This document shows positions 1 through 11,159 of a DNA stretch of 64,000 bases, one piece after another. The notes under the pieces are model-generated. The model was not told the origin of the DNA. It ran no database searches and was given only the letters and a program-made list of their open reading frames with translations. Positions within the stretch are counted from its first letter, which is position 1. Each line of letters starts with the position of its first letter. The translations under genes were made by a program, and so were the position numbers. Origin of the DNA: Streptomyces sp. AC558_RSS880 (lineage in GTDB: Bacteria; Actinomycetota; Actinomycetes; Streptomycetales; Streptomycetaceae); assembly GCF_019049255.1 (NCBI RefSeq), contig NZ_JAGMUJ010000081.1, forward strand, positions 1-64,000, read 5' to 3'.

Positions 1-328
1 GGGGAACCACGGTCCGCCGCAAGGAACCGCAGGTCCGGCGCGGGGAACCACGGCCCGCCGCAAGGAACCGCAGGTCCGGCGCGGGGAACCACGGCCCGAC
101 GCAAGGAACCGCAGGTCCGGCGCGGGGAACCACGGCCCGCCGCAAGGAACCGCAGGTCCGGCGCGGGGAACCACGGCCCGCCGCAAGGAACCGCAGGTCC
201 GGCGCGGGGAACCACGGCCCGCCGCAAGGAACCGCAGGTCCGGCGCGGGAAACCACGGCCCGCCGCAAGGAACCGCAGGTCCGGCGCGGGGAACCACGGT
301 CCGCCGCGGAGAGCCGCGGGCCCGACGC
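1..328. repeat. 41-bp noncoding tandem array, about 8 copies
   Basis: Direct tandem repeats with a 41-base period begin at 1, 42, 83, 124, 165, 206, 247 and 288. The last copy is degenerate in its second half. Each unit holds two related GGAACC boxes, one followed by ACGG and one by GCAGG. Copies differ by single substitutions, for example GACGC for GCCGC in copy 3 and GGGAAACC in copy 7. Because 41 is not a multiple of three the array cannot encode a protein repeat in one frame. It starts at the window edge, so the true copy number is unknown. Bases 329-450 hold no gene that I can support; they are the 3' flank of the leftward gene ending at 451. Confidence 0.9.
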
Positions 329-450
329 GGCTGGTCGCGCCCGCGTGGCGGAGCCGCGTACCGGTACGGCCCCGCGCCCTCGTGGGGGGCTCGGCGCACC
401 GCCGGACCGTTCTCGTCCGGGTGCGGCGGGCGGCCGGTACGGCCGCCGGT

Positions 451-2484
<2,034 letters not shown>

Positions 2485-2628
2485 ACCTCCATACTCGCGC
2501 ACCCCGGCCGCGGAGACGCGCAGGCGATCGTCCGTCGTCCCGAACCTGCGCAAACCGGTGGTGGCGGGCACCACCGTCGCTAAGCTCACAACGGCGGTTG
2601 CACGTTCATCTGCGCGGGACGGTGGGGG

Positions 2629-3003
2629 ATGAGGTTTCACATTCTGGCGGACGGCGACGAGGAAGCGCTGGTCGACCTTCAGTCGTGGCTGGCCGACGAC
2701 CCGGGCACCGCCGGGGTGCCGGTCGCCACGGTCGGTGGCCACGGCCCCACGATGGGGGTGCTGGAGGCGCTGGACGTCGTACTGGGCAGTGCGATGGACA
2801 TCGCGAACTTCGCTCTCGCCTATGCGACCTGGCGCTCCGTGAAGCGCGACGAGCCGCCCGGGAACGCCCAGGGCGGAGGGGCGGGCGCTCAGCGCCTGGT
2901 GCACGGGGACAGCACGGTGGACATCGGCCATCTCTCCGCGGAGGAACTGGCGGACCTGCTGCGCCGCCTGAACGGCACCCGGCCCGAGGGAGCGGACGAG
3001 TGA
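2629..3003 (+). CDS. Small EACC1-like effector-associated protein
   Basis: A 124-residue protein with a compact hydrophobic core: MRFHILADGDE, a GVLEALDVVLGSAMDIANF helix, then a basic loop. Its C-terminal half resembles a short strand-helix (TVDIGHLSAEELADLLRRL). This pattern matches EACC1, the effector-associated constant component. EACC1 is a small protein found in actinobacteria next to caspase-like or other effector genes in conflict systems, where it is thought to act as an adaptor or nucleator. The ATG at 2629 is preceded by GGTGGGGG. Its TGA at 3001-3003 overlaps the GTG start of the next gene (GTGA), so translation is almost certainly coupled. The family call rests on pattern and context, not on a search. 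Confidence 0.75.
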   Translation: MRFHILADGDEEALVDLQSWLADDPGTAGVPVATVGGHGPTMGVLEALDVVLGSAMDIANFALAYATWRSVKRDEPPGNAQGGGAGAQRLVHGDSTVDIGHLSAEELADLLRRLNGTRPEGADE

Positions 3004-6000
3004 CCACCGGCACCGGCCGGTCGCGGGCGGTGCTGTTCGGCGTCCACGACTTCACCGAGCTGACCCGGCTCGACGGCGTCCAGCACAATGTGCCGGCCCT
3101 GCACACCCTGCTGACCAGCACGGACGTCGGCGGATTGGCGGAGGAGGACTGCACCGTCGTACCGCCCGACGGAACGCAGCAGCAACTGCTGGACGCCTTG
3201 CACGACGCCGCGCAGGAGGCCACCGACCTCCTGCTGGTCTACTACGCGGGTCACGGGCACTTCGGCGGCCGGGACCGCTCGTTCCTCCTCGCCACGCGGG
3301 AGTCCAGCGGAAAGCGCCCCTACCACTCGGTGAAGTACAACGACATCCGGGATCTCGTCTCGGGGTCGGCCGCCCAGCGGAAGGTGGTCGTCATCGACTG
3401 CTGCTTCAGCGGCCGGGCGCTGTCCATGGCGGACGAGCAGACCCCGACGCAGCTGGACATGGAGATCACCGGTGCCTGCGTCCTCACCTCGGCGGCGGAG
3501 ACGGAGCGTTCCCTGTGCCTGCCGGACGGCAGTGTCTTCACCCTGGAACTGACCGGGCTGCTGCGTGAAGGGCTCAGCGGCGAGCTGACCGGCGGGCGCC
3601 GGGGCGAGCACCTGCCCGACCTCACCATGACCGACGTCTTCAACGCGCTGCATCACAGACTGCACGGCAGGGAGGTCGACGGCCTGCGCGTCCCGCAGCC
3701 CAGGATGAGCACGCGCGACCTCGGTCACCAGATCGTGCTCGCCCGGAACCGCGCGTACACGGGAGCGCCGGACGACATCCTCGGGTACGGGGCGGCGGAG
3801 CCGTCCGAGGAGCACGAGTGGGTGACGGCGACGCGTGATCACCCCTTGTGGAACTACGCGTCGGACGAGCGCGGATTATCCCTCCTGCGCGACACCGCGA
3901 CCGCACTCGTCGGCCGGGCCGCCATCGCGGCGGTACGGGAGAACGGGGCGCTCACCGGTGATCCGTGGCACTCGCCATCCTTCACCGACCGGCTGGCGGA
4001 GTGGACCGACAGCCTACTGCTCGACAGCAGCCTGCGCCCCGAGGAGCTGGAACTCTCCGCCGCCGAGATCTTCCTGCTCGTCACGCATCCGTACCTACAC
4101 GCCGCGTTCTGGCACCACAATGCGAGCCAGTACAGCGCGCTCGACCCCACGGCCCTCGACGCGCAGAGCACGTCCCCGGCCCGGCAGAGTTACGAGCGCT
4201 TCCTCCAGAGCCAGCCGCGACTGGTGCGCCGGGCACTGCGCTGCAAAGACCGCGACGCATCCCACGCGATCGGCTGGTGGCTCTTCCACCGCTGGCTCGC
4301 CCGGCAGGCCAGGCTCTATGAACCCACCTCCGTCGAGACTCTGCTGGACCGGCTCGCGGTCCCCCTGGGCAAGCGCTCCCCGAGGGAGAAGCGGCTCATC
4401 GAGGACGTGCTGGAGCCCTCACTGATCGCCCAGCTCCTGCGCGCGCCTCAGTTCCCCGGACAGCCCGAGAAATCCGCTGCCACGCCCCGGGGCGTGGGAG
4501 CGGCGGAAACCGCACAGCTGGTCCGGGCGCAGCAGCTCGCGGAGCTGCTGCGCATCGCCCACCTCTTCGCCATCGACCCGATCGCCCTGCCCGACGTGGT
4601 GGCGGACCACATCGGCATCGGCTACGCCGTGGACCTCCACGACCTGCACCGCACCCTGGACGGCTTCCGGTGGGAACCGAACGGCAGGACCCGGATTCTG
4701 AGCGCCACCTGCCACCACCTCGCCGTCGACCTGGGGCTGCGCCACCACGCAGCCGCCCTGGACACGCTGCTGGCCCGGATCGACATCAGCACCGGCGACG
4801 AGGGGCGGCCGACGCTGCTGCGCAACCTCCCGTCGCACGTCACCGCCGACCGGGTGACGCCCGCGGCCGAGGCCCACGGCCGCGCGGCCTACGAGTCGAC
4901 CGAACTGCGTTTCCGGCTGGCCGACGACCGTATCCAGGAACTGCTGATGGGCGAGGAGCTCTACGGAGATCCCGCTCTCGCCATCCGGGAGCTGTACCAG
5001 AACGCCCTGGACGCATGCCGTTACCGGGAAGCACGTACGGCGTACCTACGCGCCACCGGCTCCCAGATGGCACCGTACGACGGGAGGATCACCTTCACCC
5101 AGGGCGTCGACGAGAAGGGCCCCTACCTGGAGTGCCGTGACAACGGAATCGGCATGGGGGAGATCGAACTACGGGACCTTTTCTCGCATGCCGGAATGCG
5201 GTTCACGAACCTTCCGGAATACATCGAGGAGAAGGCCAGGTGGCGAGAGAAGAACATCTTCATGTACCCGAACAGTCAATTCGGGGTGGGTGTACTCAGT
5301 TATTTCATGCTGGCCGACGACATCACCGTCACCACCTGCCGCCTCACGCCCGACGGGCTGCCGGGCGAGCATCTCAGCGTGGAGATCGCCGGCCCCGGCT
5401 CGCTGTTCCGCATCCAGCGGCTGGAACGCTGCGCCGACCCCTACACCAGCGTCCGGCTCAGGCTCCGCTCGTCCGACGTCACGTCCTGCGTGGACGTGCT
5501 GCGCCGCATCCTGTGGCTGTCCGACTTCGACGTCACGGCAAGCGACGACCGGGGGCAGACGCAGATCTGGAAAGCGAAGACCCTCTGCGACGCGGCCCCC
5601 GCGGGCGCGTCCGATCCCCACCAACCGGGAGCCGTTCGCGAAGAGGGGACGGTCACAGTCGCCGGTTCCACACCAGCGGTGTGGTGGTGCAACACCAACG
5701 GCGCGGTACTGGCCGACGGCCTGTGGGCGGGTGAGCACCGTTTCGGGGCGGTGGTCAACCTGTCCGGCAGGCACACACCACGCCTGACCGTGGACCGGCG
5801 ACGGATCATCGCCCCGGACACCGCGGAGATCGAACGACTGCTGCGCCAGGAGATTCCCAGCCTGCTCGCCGCGGGGGACACCGTGTTGCGGCATGACTGG
5901 CTGGCACAGGTCCTCCACGAAAGCCCGGGGCTGGCCGACGACATCTTCGCCGAAGCGGTGCGTGCTCGCTTCGCGCCGTGGAGGATCGCAGGCCGGGAGG

Positions 6001-7424
6001 TGGACATCACCGAATGCGGATACTTCGCGGGGGACGACTCTCTGGCAAATTGGGAGAACGTCCCTCCGAGAAGGGTTCCCACCCCCAACCTGAGAGGTGT
6101 CACCGAGTTCAGGGTAAAGGCTTTGACGAGATCTGGTTTCTTTCCAGGGTTCGTTGCCTCTGCTCCTCCCTCTTCGACACTCCCGGTACCCTCCGACGTT
6201 TACGTGCTGGCACCGACATGGAGGCCCTCTCGTGATATTTGGTCCTGGGTCGAGTTGATGTTCTTCTACCAATCCGTGGCGAGTATCGGGCTGATCTCAC
6301 AGGCGGCGGACAGGCTGGGAAAAAGCCCCGAGGAGGTCGCCGCTCGTCTGAGAGAACTCGGCTTCAGCACCCCCGCCCCACCCCTGCCGAACCCCCAAGA
6401 GGACGACCTCCGCATCATCAGCCATGACCTGGACACACGCGCCCCCTGGCTCGAACCCGACAGCACCGTCAGCATCGCTCACATCATCCGAGCCGCCACC
6501 GCTGTCGGACACAGCCCCGACGAGATCGCCGCCCGCCTGAGAGAACTCGGCTTCAACACCCCCGCCCCACCCCTGCCGAACCCCCAAGAGGACGACCTCC
6601 GCATCATCAGCCGTGACCTGGACGCAGAGGCCCCCTGGCTCGAACCCGACAGCACCGTCAGCATCGCTCACATCACCCAAGCCGCCACCGCTGTCGGACA
6701 CAGCCCCGACGAGATCGCCGCCCGCCTGAGAGAACTCGGCTTCAACACCCCCGCCCCACCCCTGCCGAGCCTCCAGAAGGACGACCTCCGCATCATCAGC
6801 CAGAACGCGGACGAAGCCTCACCTTGGCTCGACCCCGACAAGCCGGTGCACATCGCTCACGTCATCCGGGCCGCCGACCGGACGGAAAGCACCGTCGACC
6901 ACATCAAGGCCCGCCTGACCGCACTCGGCCACCACGCGCCGGCCACTCACGTGCCGGACTTCGGACGGGACGACCTCCGCATCCTCAGCCGCAACCTGGA
7001 CGGGCAAGTCCCTTGGCTCGATCCCGACAAACCGGTGCACCCCGCTCACATCGTCCAGGCCGCCGACCGGACGGAAAGCACCGTCGACCACATCAAGGCC
7101 CGCCTGACCGCACTCGGCCACCACGTGCCGGCCACTCATGTGCCGCTGCCGGAACCGGAGGATCTTCTCCTCATCAGCGCCGACCTGGATTCGAGGGCTC
7201 CCTGGCTCGACCACGACGATCCGGTCCAGCCCGCCCACGTCCTGCGAGCCGCCCGCGTCACGGCGCGCACCCCGCACGCCATCGTCACCCGCTTGACGGA
7301 GCTCGGGTACAGGCTGCCCGACTCCATCACCCTGAGCCCGGAAGCACACGCTTCGGAGTCGCCGACCGCCGCGCCCGCCAAACCCGTCCCCGATGGGCCG
7401 GTCCGTGCGGGCAAGTCGCCGTGA
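3000..7424 (+). CDS. Caspase-Hsp90-like ATPase-repeat conflict protein
   Basis: A 1474-residue multidomain protein starting at the GTG that overlaps the preceding stop. Residues 8-250 form a caspase (peptidase C14) domain, with catalytic His85 in YYAGHGHFG and Cys135 in DCCFSG. Residues about 280-600 are helical and may be the degenerate HD-like linker seen in related proteins (inferred). Residues 630-1060 carry an Hsp90/GHKL ATPase with the N-box E664/N668/D671 (RELYQNALDAC), the DNGIGMG box at 714-720 and Hsp90's SQFGVGVLSYF at 759-769. From about residue 1098 to 1443 there are six 63-residue repeats with winged-helix character. Related architectures are described among bacterial immunity and programmed-cell-death systems. 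A proteolytic effector controlled by a chaperone-like switch with a repeat sensor is inferred. Confidence 0.85.
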   Translation: MTTGTGRSRAVLFGVHDFTELTRLDGVQHNVPALHTLLTSTDVGGLAEEDCTVVPPDGTQQQLLDALHDAAQEATDLLLVYYAGHGHFGGRDRSFLLATRESSGKRPYHSVKYNDIRDLVSGSAAQRKVVVIDCCFSGRALSMADEQTPTQLDMEITGACVLTSAAETERSLCLPDGSVFTLELTGLLREGLSGELTGGRRGEHLPDLTMTDVFNALHHRLHGREVDGLRVPQPRMSTRDLGHQIVLARNRAYTGAPDDILGYGAAEPSEEHEWVTATRDHPLWNYASDERGLSLLRDTATALVGRAAIAAVRENGALTGDPWHSPSFTDRLAEWTDSLLLDSSLRPEELELSAAEIFLLVTHPYLHAAFWHHNASQYSALDPTALDAQSTSPARQSYERFLQSQPRLVRRALRCKDRDASHAIGWWLFHRWLARQARLYEPTSVETLLDRLAVPLGKRSPREKRLIEDVLEPSLIAQLLRAPQFPGQPEKSAATPRGVGAAETAQLVRAQQLAELLRIAHLFAIDPIALPDVVADHIGIGYAVDLHDLHRTLDGFRWEPNGRTRILSATCHHLAVDLGLRHHAAALDTLLARIDISTGDEGRPTLLRNLPSHVTADRVTPAAEAHGRAAYESTELRFRLADDRIQELLMGEELYGDPALAIRELYQNALDACRYREARTAYLRATGSQMAPYDGRITFTQGVDEKGPYLECRDNGIGMGEIELRDLFSHAGMRFTNLPEYIEEKARWREKNIFMYPNSQFGVGVLSYFMLADDITVTTCRLTPDGLPGEHLSVEIAGPGSLFRIQRLERCADPYTSVRLRLRSSDVTSCVDVLRRILWLSDFDVTASDDRGQTQIWKAKTLCDAAPAGASDPHQPGAVREEGTVTVAGSTPAVWWCNTNGAVLADGLWAGEHRFGAVVNLSGRHTPRLTVDRRRIIAPDTAEIERLLRQEIPSLLAAGDTVLRHDWLAQVLHESPGLADDIFAEAVRARFAPWRIAGREVDITECGYFAGDDSLANWENVPPRRVPTPNLRGVTEFRVKALTRSGFFPGFVASAPPSSTLPVPSDVYVLAPTWRPSRDIWSWVELMFFYQSVASIGLISQAADRLGKSPEEVAARLRELGFSTPAPPLPNPQEDDLRIISHDLDTRAPWLEPDSTVSIAHIIRAATAVGHSPDEIAARLRELGFNTPAPPLPNPQEDDLRIISRDLDAEAPWLEPDSTVSIAHITQAATAVGHSPDEIAARLRELGFNTPAPPLPSLQKDDLRIISQNADEASPWLDPDKPVHIAHVIRAADRTESTVDHIKARLTALGHHAPATHVPDFGRDDLRILSRNLDGQVPWLDPDKPVHPAHIVQAADRTESTVDHIKARLTALGHHVPATHVPLPEPEDLLLISADLDSRAPWLDHDDPVQPAHVLRAARVTARTPHAIVTRLTELGYRLPDSITLSPEAHASESPTAAPAKPVPDGPVRAGKSP
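6291..7330 (+). repeat. Six coding 189-bp (63-residue) tandem repeats
   Basis: In-frame units begin at 6291, 6480, 6669, 6858, 7047 and 7236 (the last partial), each exactly 189 bp apart. Each unit runs from a helix (xAAxxxGxSPDEIAARLRELG type), through a Pro-rich loop, to DDLRIIS and PWLxPD. Units 1-3 are nearly identical at the DNA level in the LRELGF / PAPPLPNPQ stretch. Units 4-5 share a different nearly identical core (DRTESTVDHIKARLTALG), so the array grew by at least two separate duplications. Unit 6 is the most divergent. These are probably winged-helix repeats of the type associated with the Hsp90-like proteins. Confidence 0.92.
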
Positions 7425-7539
7425 GAGGGGCGCCGTTCCCGCCCCTCCCGTCCCGGCACTGATCGTCGCCCCCTCGCGCTGACGCCCCGCCCGAAGCACA
7501 CTCGTACGCAAAGGAGTCGCCGCCGGAGGGGGACATGTC

Positions 7540-10500
7540 ATGCGGGACAGTCAACGGGCGGACGCCGAGCGGCTGTTGGCGCGGGCCGTGGAGGAGGAGG
7601 TGCGCAGATCGGGCGGGCGCACCGACGGCAGGGTGCTGCTCGCGCGGGCGCGCGGGGCACTGGACGCGATGGTGCGGACGGCGGCCGAGGAGTACGAGGC
7701 GTACACGCGCGCCCTGGACGAGGCGGAGGCCGGGCAGCTCACCTTCCGGCAGCGTTACGCCCGCGAGGGCGCCGGGACCCCGCTGCTGGTGGCCGGGGTG
7801 GCGGGGGTCGCGGCCGTGGTCGCCGACATGGCGCTGGGGACGGGCACCGGGACGGCGCTGGGCGCGGGCGTGACCGTCGGGGTCGTCGGCGCGGCGGCGA
7901 CGGTGGTGAAGGTGGCGGGCGCGCACGTGCCCGCCGCGCACCACCGGGCCGGTGCGGTGAGCCAGCCGGGCGGGCCGGAACAGCTGCGGCTGCAGTGGCT
8001 GACGGCACTGGAGGTGCGGGGGATCCGGCCGTTCCTGGACCAGCAGCGGGTGCTGGCCGCGTCCACCGGGCCGAAGCAGACGGGGCCCCGGCTGCGCGGC
8101 GCGGACAAGAGCGCGGCGGCCCGCGGGCGGAGCGTGCTGGAGCAGTCGTTCGGGCAACTGCCGGAGCCGCTGGGATTGTTCGCGGGGCGGCGGCAGGAGA
8201 TGGCGCGGATCCGGCAGTGGGTGCGGGCGGCCCGCGCGACCACGGAGACCCGGCCGACGGTGGTCGTGCTGCACGGGGCGCCCGGCAGCGGCCGTACGAC
8301 GCTCGCGGTGCGCGCCGCGCACGACCTGAAGGACCACTTCCGCGGGGCCTGTGTCGTCGACCTGCGCGGCGACGGCCCGGGCGAGCCCCCGCTGTCCACC
8401 CGGGACGCGCTGCTGCACCTGCTGAACCGGCTCGGAGCGCCGCGCGAGCAGCTGCTGTTCCGCGAGCGGTCCTCCCCCGACCAGCAGGTCAAGCGGCTGA
8501 GCGAGTTGTACCACCAGCATCTGACCGGGATGCCGGTCACGATCGTCCTGGACGACGCCTCCGATCCGCAGCAGGTCCGCACGCTGATCCCGGAACGGTC
8601 CGACAGCCTCGTCCTCGTCACCTCCCGCGCGCCGCTCGGGCTGCCGGACGATCTGCCGGCCCGGGTGTACCAGCTGCCGGTGGAGCCGCTGGACCCCGCG
8701 GGTGCGGAGGAGCTGCTGACGGCCGCCGCGCAGGACTCCTCGGGGCCCTACGACGCCGAGTCCACCGAGCGGGTGCGGGAGCTGTGCGGAGGGCTGCCGC
8801 TGGCGCTGCGGGCCGCCGGCGCGGCCCTCGGTCCGCGCTCGCCCCTCGCGCTCGCCACCGACCTGGCCGCCTACGGGCCCGTCGAGCCGGTCGAGCGCGC
8901 CCTGTGGCTGCGCTACACCGACCAGCCGGAGACCCTGCGGCGGCTGCTGCGGCGGCTGGCGCTGGCCGGCCGGGCCTCGCTGGGCGCCGCCGCGGCCGCG
9001 GCCCTCCTCGCCACCGACGAGGCGGAGGCGACCCGGCACCTGGTCGCCCTGAACCGCGCCGGCCTGATCGACCGCGTCCGGCACAGCCGCTACCGGCTGC
9101 ACGACCTCGTCCGCGCCTTCGCCCTCGCCCGCCTCCTCGACGAGGAGGACCCCGCCGAGCGCACCGCGGCGCAGGAACGGCTGATCGTGAACTACGCCGA
9201 GCTGGCCGACTCGGTGCTGCGGCTGGTCGACGGCAACATGTCGACCCGCTCGGACCGCTTCAGCCCGTACGGCTTCACCTCGCTGGACGAGGCGCTGCGC
9301 TGGCTGGACGACGAGTCGAGCTTCATCACGGCGGCGCTGCGGCACGCGGAGGGCGTCGACCGGCGGGCGGTGCTGAACCTGCTCGGCGCGCTGTGCGACT
9401 ACTGCCTGCTGCGCGGCGACCTGTACCGGCTGGGTGAGATCAACGAGCTGGCGCAGGCCGTGGACGAGGGGCTGCTGGTGCGCTCGGTGCAGTGGCGCAC
9501 GGGCATCGCGGCACGGCAGCTGGGCGAGCTGGACACGGCGCGGACCACACTGACGTCGGTGGTGGACCTGTACCGGGAGTCGCAGCACGACGCGGGGGCG
9601 GCGCGGGCGCTGACCTCGCTCGGGATCACGCTGCACCACCAGGGCAATCTGACGGAGGCGTCGGCGAGACTGCGGGAGGCGCTGGACCTGCAGGCCGCGC
9701 CCGAGCTGGCCACGGACCGCGCCTGGACGATGCACGCGCTGGCGGCGGTCGAGCGGGACCGGGCCCGGCTGGCCGAGGCGCTGGACCTGCTGACCGAGTC
9801 GCTGGTGCTGCACCGCGCGGGCGAGTCCGTGCACGGGCAGGCGTGGGCGCACTTCCAGCTGGGCCAGCTGAACCTGCGCAGGGGCGACGTCCCGCGCGCC
9901 GAGACCGAGCTGCGCACCGCCCTGGAGCTGTACGGCCGTACCCGCGACGCCCGCGGTGAGGCATGGGCGCTGACCGAGCTGGCGCGGGCCCGGCTGGTCG
10001 ACGGGGACGCCTCACCGGCGGTGGAGGACCTGCGCCGGGCCGCCGCCCGGCACCGGGACAACGAGGACGTGCGCGGTGAGGCGTGGACGCTGTACTACCT
10101 GGGCCAGGCGCTGGAGGAGACCGGCGACCTGGACCGGGCGGTGCGGGAGCTGGAACGCGCCCGCACGATGTTCTCCCGGATGCGGGACGTGTACGGCCTG
10201 GCCTGCGCCCGGCACCACTCGGCGCGGGTGACCCGCGACCAGCGGGCCGCCCGGACGGGGTCGCTGCGGAACTCCGGGTTCGCCCGGCAGCTCCTCGTGG
10301 ACGCGCGCGCCGACTTCCAGCGCATCGGGGTGGCGCACGGCGAGGCGTGGACCTGCCTGGAGCTGGCGGTCGTCGACGCGGGCAACGCGCGCACGCAGCA
10401 GGCGCTGGCGCTGTGCGACGAGGCGGTGTCCCTGTTCGTGTCGTACGGCGACCGGCGCGGCGAGGACTGGGCGCGCTTCCTGCGCTGCACGCTGCTGCCG

Positions 10501-10740
10501 TACGCGGCGCCGGGCGGCACGGAGGTCGGTACGGCGGTGGCGCAGGAGGAGCTGTCCCGGCTGGGCCGGGCCGGCCACGACTTGCGCGACGGAAAACTGG
10601 CCGACTGCGTGGAGGCGTACCAGCTCCTCCTGGAGCGGGGCGTCAGCCTGGAGGCCGGCTGGCAGGCCTGGCACCTGGGCATGGTCCCGAGCCGCCACGC
10701 CCGCGAGGTGATGGGCGTACCGGTGAACGAAAAGGCGTAG
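7540..10740 (+). CDS. NB-ARC STAND ATPase with N-terminal membrane segment and TPR repeats
   Basis: A 1066-residue protein preceded by a good ribosome site (GGAGGGGG, about 8 nt before ATG). Residues 1-75 are charged helices. Residues 80-128 contain two Gly/Ala/Val-rich hydrophobic stretches that could insert in a membrane. An NB-ARC domain follows from about 205 with P-loop GAPGSGRTT at 246-254. The usual P-loop lysine is replaced by Arg252. A Walker B-like TIVLDD and a GLPLAL motif come after it, then a winged helix ending near 540. The rest (about 600-1030) is made of TPR-type helical pairs. STAND proteins are ligand-gated ATP switches. It lies 115 bp downstream of the caspase gene on the same strand, so it may belong to the same module. 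There is no SARP or other DNA-binding domain. Confidence 0.85.
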   Translation: MRDSQRADAERLLARAVEEEVRRSGGRTDGRVLLARARGALDAMVRTAAEEYEAYTRALDEAEAGQLTFRQRYAREGAGTPLLVAGVAGVAAVVADMALGTGTGTALGAGVTVGVVGAAATVVKVAGAHVPAAHHRAGAVSQPGGPEQLRLQWLTALEVRGIRPFLDQQRVLAASTGPKQTGPRLRGADKSAAARGRSVLEQSFGQLPEPLGLFAGRRQEMARIRQWVRAARATTETRPTVVVLHGAPGSGRTTLAVRAAHDLKDHFRGACVVDLRGDGPGEPPLSTRDALLHLLNRLGAPREQLLFRERSSPDQQVKRLSELYHQHLTGMPVTIVLDDASDPQQVRTLIPERSDSLVLVTSRAPLGLPDDLPARVYQLPVEPLDPAGAEELLTAAAQDSSGPYDAESTERVRELCGGLPLALRAAGAALGPRSPLALATDLAAYGPVEPVERALWLRYTDQPETLRRLLRRLALAGRASLGAAAAAALLATDEAEATRHLVALNRAGLIDRVRHSRYRLHDLVRAFALARLLDEEDPAERTAAQERLIVNYAELADSVLRLVDGNMSTRSDRFSPYGFTSLDEALRWLDDESSFITAALRHAEGVDRRAVLNLLGALCDYCLLRGDLYRLGEINELAQAVDEGLLVRSVQWRTGIAARQLGELDTARTTLTSVVDLYRESQHDAGAARALTSLGITLHHQGNLTEASARLREALDLQAAPELATDRAWTMHALAAVERDRARLAEALDLLTESLVLHRAGESVHGQAWAHFQLGQLNLRRGDVPRAETELRTALELYGRTRDARGEAWALTELARARLVDGDASPAVEDLRRAAARHRDNEDVRGEAWTLYYLGQALEETGDLDRAVRELERARTMFSRMRDVYGLACARHHSARVTRDQRAARTGSLRNSGFARQLLVDARADFQRIGVAHGEAWTCLELAVVDAGNARTQQALALCDEAVSLFVSYGDRRGEDWARFLRCTLLPYAAPGGTEVGTAVAQEELSRLGRAGHDLRDGKLADCVEAYQLLLERGVSLEAGWQAWHLGMVPSRHAREVMGVPVNEKA

Positions 10741-10754
10741 CCACCCACGCAATC

Positions 10755-10862
10755 CGCGGGCAGTCGTGCCGCTGGGGCGGCACGGGTGGGCGGTGGGGGA
10801 GGCACCCCGCGAGCGCCGGGCCGCGCGAACACCCCCCGCCCCACACCAACACCGGGCGCCCG
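10755..10862 (+). repeat. Dispersed intergenic element, copy A (short)
   Basis: This stretch shares a core with copies at 44047-44372 and 49985-50310. The common parts are GCGGGCAGTCGTGCC, then GGGGCGGCACGGGTGGGC, a GGGGGAGGCACCCCGC block, AGCGCCGGGC and a CCCC-rich end. Copy A lacks the left-hand half found in the other two. It lies between the NB-ARC gene and the terminator at 10876. Confidence 0.7.
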
Positions 10863-10875
10863 GACTCACACGACC

Positions 10876-10908
10876 GTACGGCCCTCCAGCGCCTCCGGAG
10901 GGCCGTAC
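10876..10908. terminator. Bidirectional terminator between convergent genes
   Basis: A perfect 12-bp stem (GTACGGCCCTCC and its complement at 10897-10908) encloses a 9-nt loop. It sits between the rightward gene ending at 10740 and the leftward gene ending at 10914, so it can serve both. Confidence 0.85.
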
Positions 10909-10913
10909 AACGC

Positions 10914-11159
10914 TCAGCCCCGCTTCTCCGCGGCGGCCGCCGCCTCCGCCTTCTCCGCCCCGGGTCCCTCGGACTCGACGAAGTCGACGCGGCCCATGTG
11001 CCGGTTCATGGACTTCATCAGGGCCCACACCGCCAGAGCCATCACCGCGAACACGATGAACCCGAGGACACCGGGGGTCACCTTGTCCTCGTCGAGTTCC
11101 TTGGCCAGAGGCACCAGGTGGGTCATTGCCAGGCTTGCGCTTGCGCTCATGTCAGGCAT
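10914..11159 (-). CDS. Small conserved membrane protein downstream of mca
   Basis: An 81-residue protein with a single membrane segment (VTPGVLGFIVFAVMALAVWALM). A basic stretch (KSMNRHMGR) follows it and an acidic/Ala-rich tail ends in KAEAAAAAEKRG, so the C-terminus is probably cytoplasmic. The ATG at 11159 overlaps the end of mca. A second ATG at 11150 lies one base past the mca stop and is an equally good start, giving 78 residues. Either way it is co-transcribed with mca. No function is known to me. Confidence 0.8.
   Translation of the reverse strand: MPDMSASASLAMTHLVPLAKELDEDKVTPGVLGFIVFAVMALAVWALMKSMNRHMGRVDFVESEGPGAEKAEAAAAAEKRG

Noticed and set aside
1..328. CRISPR array
   Set aside because: The 41-bp units are contiguous with no unique spacers and the differences are point substitutions, so this is a tandem repeat. 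No cas genes are in the window.
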